This document shows, in pieces, positions 59,601-64,000 of a stretch of DNA of 64,000 nt. The position numbers and the translations under genes are program-made. This DNA comes from Trichobilharzia szidati. Taxonomy: Eukaryota > Platyhelminthes > Trematoda > Strigeidida > Schistosomatidae. Positions within the stretch are counted from its first letter, which is position 1, and every line of letters begins with the position of its first letter. The notes beneath the pieces were generated by a model that ran no database searches, had not been told where the DNA came from, and worked only from the letters and a program-made list of their open reading frames with translations. The DNA is taken from positions 101,128,020-101,192,019 of the forward strand of contig OX235272.1 in NCBI GenBank assembly GCA_944472155.2, written 5' to 3'.

Positions 59601-62060
59601 AGCTATTCACGCTCGCGATTGACCTCCTGCAGGACTGTATTGTATATTTTTGATGGCGAGCCACCTAGAATAGTGACCGGAATGCAAGCTTGACTGATAG
59701 AATTCAGTCTGCACCAAACAAATGACTAGACACGTTACACTAGTTACTGACTAGTATCCAATCAAAAATACCCAATATAGTCCTTCAGGAGGTCAATCAC
59801 GAGCCTGAATAGATCAGTGGTAACGTCTCTGACTGCAGTACTGGGTGACGCGGGTTCGAACTCCTTTGAGGTTGCAAGTACGCCTTGCTAATGAGTGCCA
59901 ACTAACACGAAACCTAGGTCTAAGGCTTCCTACCGATTGCCTCCAAACATCTAATATCAATAATTTGGACAATATACCACAACTTTCTTGTTGTTTCTCC
60001 TATTTAAATGTAACATACAGAAAAGAAATTCTTGTCCCTGTATACTTTAACAGAATGAGTATTTATTCACTGTTATTCTCTTTAATATCGTTACTTTCTC
60101 ACAGATCGTGTTATAACTGAAATGAAATGAATAAATCCGTTGCTACTTTGTTATGTCTACTCCTGTTAATCACTATAACAGTAATGAACGCGACTGATGC
60201 GTTGTTAATACATCTATTTGTCTGTTGTACCTTCCGATTCACTGAGCCACGAAAATATCAAAAAACAAAGGCTGGCCTATGACTGTAAGAGATTGTATTG
60301 TACATCTATTAGGAAACAAACCACATCGTATTTATATACTTAATTTATCACAATACAGTTGGCTCACAACTGTGGGAATGGACTGTAACTTATTGGCTGG
60401 AAATGTCTATTTTGATTGGTTGGTGATCCGACAAAGACCAAGGTGAGACAAAAGACGATTAAGTTATCACAAACTAAATCACAATAGGCGTGAGAAATGA
60501 TACATTCACATAGTAACTCAATGACAATATAAATCACAAGATTCGTGAGAAAGGACGATATACTATTTTATTATGCTGGGTCCCATCAGATCGTGGTTAC
60601 AATCATTACGACATCTTAGCTTCCGCACTACACCAAAAAAACTTGCCCTGAGCACATTTCAAGTACCATAGTTTCTTCTTCTCTAATTCTTATTCCGTAA
60701 TTTTTTTGTTACCAATTGAGATTTTGAAGTCAGAGTGATTAGTGACAATGAATTTTTGAAGTAATTTGAGCAGTTACGATTTTGTGCAAGATTCAGCTTT
60801 CATATATTTCTATACTTTTTTGTATTGAGTTTGCTTACAGTTCGACTTTTTTATTCTGTTGTTATTCATTGTCTATTCCTAATGGAATAGATGGTTTCAT
60901 TAGCACATCTCCATTTTGCTCTGTTCTCCACTGTTTGAATTCAGTTGACTCTGTAATTTTGTTCTCTGTACAAATGCTGTAGAGTAATGAACACCCGTCT
61001 AGCTTTCCTGATCCTAAATGGATTTGAAATCCTTATCAATTTCGCCTCCTTGTAGTTGGAACGACTTTTCCTAAATCCCCCCCCCATTAATTGTAATAGG
61101 TGCTTGTTGGTGGTGGTTAGGTAACTTCATCACCTGTCTTCTCTATGTTTATCTGAAGTCCTCTTGTCACTGCCTCACCGGACAACTTCCTGATTTTGGC
61201 TTGTCAGTCTTCGAGATTATGCAGCATAAACCACCTGAGAAATCCAGATCTTCTAGAGTCTTTTCGCTAGTCTAACGTAAGCTCATTTTACCACTCCCCA
61301 CATTCTCCCTAGTGATCCAGTCCAATAGAATCAGGAATATATCATCGGTGGTAGTAGGCAGCCGCCGCCTTGTTTTACTCCTTTCTTCATCCAAATTCCT
61401 CAGTGTGTGTGAGTCGGCGTCATCCATCCCCAAATCACCAATTTCACCGGAAAAGAAGTTGGTTCCTTCTGTACTTTGGACTTTCAGTAGCGATGGAGTT
61501 GTTAGCCCTGCGCCCACCATTACTCCTTTCCCAAGCTTCAGGATAAAGCGTTATTTATTGCTACCTTCTAGACAACAGCTTGTACAACCTCCTAAATATT
61601 ACCTAAATAATAATAACACTCAGAGTGTATTTCCTTTCAATAGAAACCAAGGGGGACAATGTAACCATTTCGTCTTATTCTAAGGTTCTTCATCAAGTTT
61701 CACCTATGAGCCCAGCAAACAATGATTGACTTTCCAGACAAAAGTAGAAAGTTTGATAACCATAATTAAGTACAGCGTCAGTATATGGGTCATTGTGTCT
61801 GAATAAATACTGTATGCGAAAAAAACACAATCAGATGTTGAACACTAAACATAACACCATGATGCATATTTTAACATTCATTAAACATTTTGGCCAATTC
61901 AGCTTACCAAAAGGCTCTCGAGATCTACTGTATCCACCTTACCGTCAGAAAGGTACATTTTTTTATCTTCTATTCTGGATTTCAACTCCATAATACGACT
62001 CTTTAAATAATTGGCTCTTGAATGAGGTGTTTGCATTGTGCATTTTTGGGATATACTAGC
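50620..62060 (-). CDS. Unrecognised helical/coiled-coil protein, 3' six exons
   Basis: Exons (5' to 3' on minus) are 62060-61908, 57479-57399, 56286-56230, 55744-55626, 51644-51514 and 50723-50620, joining to 214 residues and a TGA stop. Every junction has GT and AG, and the phases agree (0, 0, 0, 2, 1). The split codons GG/C and G/AG are completed correctly. The 5' end lies upstream of 62060 and was not found. The protein is rich in Lys, Glu, Leu and Asn, with heptad-like stretches such as 'ANYLKSRIMELKSRIEDKKM', 'RLHEESENLLSNL' and 'EFLDDMLMTLKRNRI', and no predicted membrane segment or catalytic motif. I do not recognise the family. The introns hold CR1, RTE and SINE insertions but the exons are intact. 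Confidence 0.6.
51716..53430 (+). pseudogene. CR1-like non-LTR retrotransposon, RT region
   Basis: A long frame (51832-52947) contains the pre-RT linker ('MWKLFKEITGGKQ'), 'LKSLNPSQSLGPDHVPSIIF', 'VWKDIKVVPIPKS', 'FRPIAITSPFLKTMEKLL', and box A 'YTPAFDSVPRDIL'. It stops at a TAA (52945-52947) in the normally conserved GVPQG box. The same frame then resumes with 'GAILSLSLFSIF' and box C 'FVKYADDLTVS' (53020-53052). It decays into a thumb region with 'IKSEIKYLGLILSSDLSWSF' near 53236-53300. The endonuclease is absent. It is inserted in an intron, antisense to the host gene. Confidence 0.88.
53431..54309. other. Intron sequence with an unassigned minus open frame
   Basis: A minus-strand frame at 53781-54065 (94 codons, with 'GLHNPAIASSVDFL' and 'VHGDWFSPAPDTM') has a coding look but no family that I can name. 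It may be part of another repeat. Confidence 0.35.
54310..55361 (-). pseudogene. Two tandem RTE-like 3' ends
   Basis: Two copies in the same orientation, about 54310-54820 and 54820-55361. Each has, on the minus strand, 'IGDMAQNRSQW' or a decayed equivalent, preceded by a 'SQPSREGGVDFLAGF'-type segment, and each is followed by the same 3' UTR blocks ('GTTGCCACACTTC...GTCACACAA' against 'GTCACCACACTC...GGCACACAA' in plus reading). They match the plus-strand fragment at 8000-8640. Confidence 0.65.
55850..56010 (-). repeat. SINE family C (minus copy, partial)
   Basis: The minus strand gives a B-box-like GGGTTCGAATCTC and the body 'AGTGTGCCAACAAGCACGAA'. The tRNA-like head is cut near 55990. Confidence 0.65.
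56830..57355 (+). repeat. tRNA-Gly-like SINE, family B (copy 1)
   Basis: The head resembles tRNA-Gly ('TTCAATGGTAGAATCACTC', 56850-56868) with a B-box-like GGTTCGACTCT at 56898-56908. A body follows, then a 3' block 'CTACTAAAACTTTAAGACAT' and 'CCTATGTCCCATTTGGAACA', and an (AAAT)n tail (57336-57358). The head is too mutated to be a functional tRNA. Confidence 0.7.
57480..58721. other. Intron of the coiled-coil gene, nothing recognised
   Basis: The open stretch at 58248-58451 has a few residues reminiscent of the Penelope-like linker and end ('QFTKCHVMTFRSVI', then 'YLGRTSKYIGASW' shortly after in another frame). It may be a very old Penelope relic. Otherwise nothing was recognised. Confidence 0.35.
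58722..58965 (+). repeat. tRNA-Gly-like SINE, family B (copy 2)
   Basis: The head 'GATGGCACAGTGGTAGAATG' has a B box GGTTCGACTCC (58780-58790). It is followed by 'CTACCGAAACTTCAAAGCTC' and 'CCTGTCCCAGTGGGAACTTA', the same 3' block as copy 1. Confidence 0.75.
59290..59985. repeat. SINE family C, head-to-head pair
   Basis: A minus copy (59290-59635) meets plus-oriented sequence (59636-59985). The plus part is the body end 'GACTGATAGAATTCAGTCTG' to 'CAATCAAAAATA', directly followed by a new head 'CCTGAATAGATCAGTGGTAA' and its body. So body and head are also joined in tandem. Confidence 0.75.
60150..60640. repeat. Dispersed repeat R1, copy 2
   Basis: It matches 340-740 in the same orientation, best over 60226-60280, with blocks continuing to about 60590. 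It lies in the first visible intron of the coiled-coil gene. Confidence 0.6.
61085..61560 (-). pseudogene. RTE-like RT fragment (palm boxes)
   Basis: Minus-strand frames contain 'FLILLDWITRENVGSGKM' and 'KTLEDLDFSGGLC', the position where related elements have LDFADDL, so the catalytic Asp pair is lost. Further on is 'REDFR-T' and 'SGEAVTRGLQINIEKT'-like text in another frame. It is clearly a dead RT, lying inside an intron. Confidence 0.55.
61561..61907. other. Intron remainder
   Basis: Nothing was recognised between the RT fragment and the exon at 61908-62060. Confidence 0.35.
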
Positions 62061-62342
62061 CTGAAACAACAGAAAGATTGCTTGCGTTAGTTATATTCTA
62101 ATGTCAAAACTCGGTACGGCTTCATCTACAATTTACAACATCTCCAATGGAAGCATCAAGATAAACATCTCATATAAAGGGATTGCAAAGCAATACTTAG
62201 CACCCAATGATCACATGTACTTTTCTATACGACACTTAAAACAGTGGGGGAAATTAACGGGTCAAGAGTAACTCTATTTAACTTCCATGTTAAATGGAAG
62301 GTAATGGAGTAGTTTCACTGGACAGATCAGATTACATTCAGT

Positions 62343-63790
62343 ATGGCAGAAATCCTCAGCGACAACAGTAAATTCTTAAACCAGACTTGTGAAAACGACA
62401 GCACTGGACAAAGTGAAAAACGGTTAACAAAGGTTCTTTTGAAAGTGAAACAGGACTCGATAATTAGCTCACAAACCTATGAAATGATACAATCGTCTGC
62501 TTCAACAGCACTTCACGCTTATATGGCTTACCGAAAATCCACAAAGGGAGGTACCCCCTAAGTCCGATCCTAGACATGTCCAGATCACTCCATCATCCTA
62601 TAGCACGATGGTTAGAGGAAAAATTTTGAAATTGTTAGAAAGCTAATGAAGGATACATTTGAATTTGTGGATTCAGTAAGTCAAGTCAATGTGCCTGGGT
62701 TAAAGATGGCCCCCTCGGACATAGTTTCCCTAATTACCAATTTACCCTTAACGGAAATTGTAAGCTCCCTATGAGTTTGTTGACTCAAATAATCTGAATA
62801 ACAAAACACGTAGTTCAGCGAAGAGTCTCTTGTCGGCGACGAATTCATTTTCTTAGCTGTGCAATCGCAAATATACATATGGATAACCCATATGAACTGA
62901 GATCAAGATTTGGCCGAATAGTTCCAAAATAATTGGGCACTGTGAGAAGTAGACAACTGTTAAAAATGTGTTTGTAAAACATTTTTAAAACGCATGGGTA
63001 ATTTTGTATGTATGTGTACATTACGTTTGTCAAACAAAAAAACAATTTGTTATGGTTATTTTAACTAAACAGGTGAAAATGAATAAGTTTTGGGTAGAGT
63101 TACGTAATACAATCAACTAAATTCCTTGCCACCTGCATCCGACGCATCTGTAGTCCTGATGCTCTAGAAACAGAATTGGATCTTTTGAGACAAATCTTCA
63201 ACCAAAATGGATACCCACCAAGATTCATTGATAAAAACATCAAACCAAGAATTTGGAGAAACGAAGCCTCACTTACGCAGAAAAAGAAACTCTACTTGGA
63301 TTTCAAGGGAGATTTAACATGCGATATTCTCAAGAGAAGGATGACATCACGTCTGAGAAGAACACTCTTTGCAACAACGCTAAGAATGGTGTTCTCCAGT
63401 CACCCACTAGGTCTGCAGAAGCCTTAAGGACAAGATCCCGCATCTGACCACTTCTATGTGCATATATCAGTTCATCTGCTGCTGTGGAGCTAGGTGTATC
63501 GGCCGTTCGACGCGCACCCTGTCCAAGAGGATTCAAGAACACTATCCAGCATGGTTGCGAAAAGGCAATAGTGGTGCAATAAGGAGTGCGATAATTGAAC
63601 ACTTGGTTAAAACTGATCATTCCATCTCAACAAACGCTTCCTTCAAAGTAATCTGCAGAGTCAATAATAACCTACCAAAGGCAATACAGTTTCGTCTTCT
63701 TTGTATCGTTGAAGCTCTGGCCATTCACATAGGAAAGCCGGAGCTGTGCATACAAAAGATAATTACTCAACCACATATATTATCATGATA
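62343..63790 (+). pseudogene. Penelope-like element with internal deletion
   Basis: The 5' part has 'KQDSIISSQTYEMIQSSAST' and 'KSTKGGTP', then in other frames 'PILDMSRSLHHPIARWLEE' and 'RKLMKDTFEFVDSV', with box A decayed to 'SDIVSLITNLPLTEI'. About 300 bp later the sequence resumes with 'DLLRQIFNQNGYPPRFIDKN' (63178-63237). A frame change near 63430 leads to an intact GIY-YIG frame (63456-63788) with 'CIYQFICCCGARCIGRSTR'. RT boxes B to E, including YxDD, are missing. The second signature reads CIG instead of YIG, which should affect the nuclease. Confidence 0.85.
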
Positions 63791-64000
63791 ACAAGTTTGT
63801 TGATTTTTGAAGATTTAATTTTGTTTGTTTGTCTGTTTCTTTAATTGCTTATAATTCTTGAAATCACCTAGAACTCTTAAGTAATTTAGTATTCTCTACT
63901 TTGTTCCTATGTGTATCCTGAGTACAACTCAATCATCAAAGTATACATATTATTACGTTACTCCCTTCTAACAACTGTTTATGACAACTCATCACCTTTG
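63791..64000. other. 3' flank of the last Penelope-like element
   Basis: A T-rich end region, possibly the element's 3' UTR. Nothing else was recognised. Confidence 0.35.

Noticed and set aside
1..64000. CRISPR arrays, operons, phage or bacterial insertion sequences
   Set aside because: The ORF pattern, introns and repeat families are eukaryotic. No regularly spaced short repeats were seen.

Overview
This is a eukaryotic window dominated by repeats. The repeats, a 37-nt intron and the mix of element families point to a digenean flatworm, most likely a schistosome-type blood fluke. I see RTE (SR2-like) and CR1/SR1-like non-LTR elements, Penelope-like elements with GIY-YIG nucleases, a CsRn1-clade Ty3/gypsy element primed by tRNA-Trp, Merlin DNA transposons and tRNA-derived SINEs. 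No prokaryotic features, rRNA genes, CRISPR arrays or credible functional tRNA genes were found. The species is an inference.

Host genes are few and lie on the minus strand. (1) A CDV3-like gene (14564-18507) has three coding exons joined in perfect phase, including a 37-nt micro-intron. (2) A two-exon gene (20709-21241) encodes a small predicted membrane protein of 87 residues. (3) The 3' part of an unrecognised gene (50620-62060) has six exons in consistent phase encoding a helical, coiled-coil-like protein; it ends with an AATAAA signal near 50.41 kb. Introns and intergenic DNA are filled with transposon debris.

Layout. 0-1.2 kb: old repeats. 1.2-4.1 kb: decayed RTE element. 4.7-7.65 kb: two Penelope-like elements in opposite orientation. 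8.0-8.6 kb: RTE 3' end. 12.3-13.3 kb: CR1-like 3' fragment and an inverted repeat. 14.5-18.5 kb: CDV3-like gene. 20-27 kb: SINEs and the small membrane-protein gene. 27.2-27.6 kb: Merlin fragment. 28.3-37.0 kb: a CR1-like element split by a full-length, apparently intact CsRn1-type element (28874-35168, minus strand; LTRs about 99.5% identical, 4-bp target duplication). 39.36-39.66 kb: short internally deleted Merlin copy with an 8-bp target duplication. 40.1-42.4 kb: two palindromic inverted-LTR insertions. 43.3-44.1 kb: CR1 fragment with a Penelope fragment inside it. 45.8-49.2 kb: CR1-like element with ORF1 but no RT core. 50.4-62 kb: coiled-coil gene full of insertions. 62.3-63.8 kb: third Penelope-like element.

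The most unusual feature is the pair of palindromic insertions at 40124-40696 and 41456-42410. Each is an LTR, a tRNA-Trp or primer-binding-site junction, and the same LTR inverted, bounded by a perfect 4-bp target duplication. They look like aberrant reverse-transcription products in which plus-strand DNA turned around at the tRNA primer and was then integrated through two U3 ends. One carries exactly the 18 nt expected if copying stopped before tRNA m1A58. The other carries 36 nt of tRNA-Trp sequence including the non-encoded CCA.
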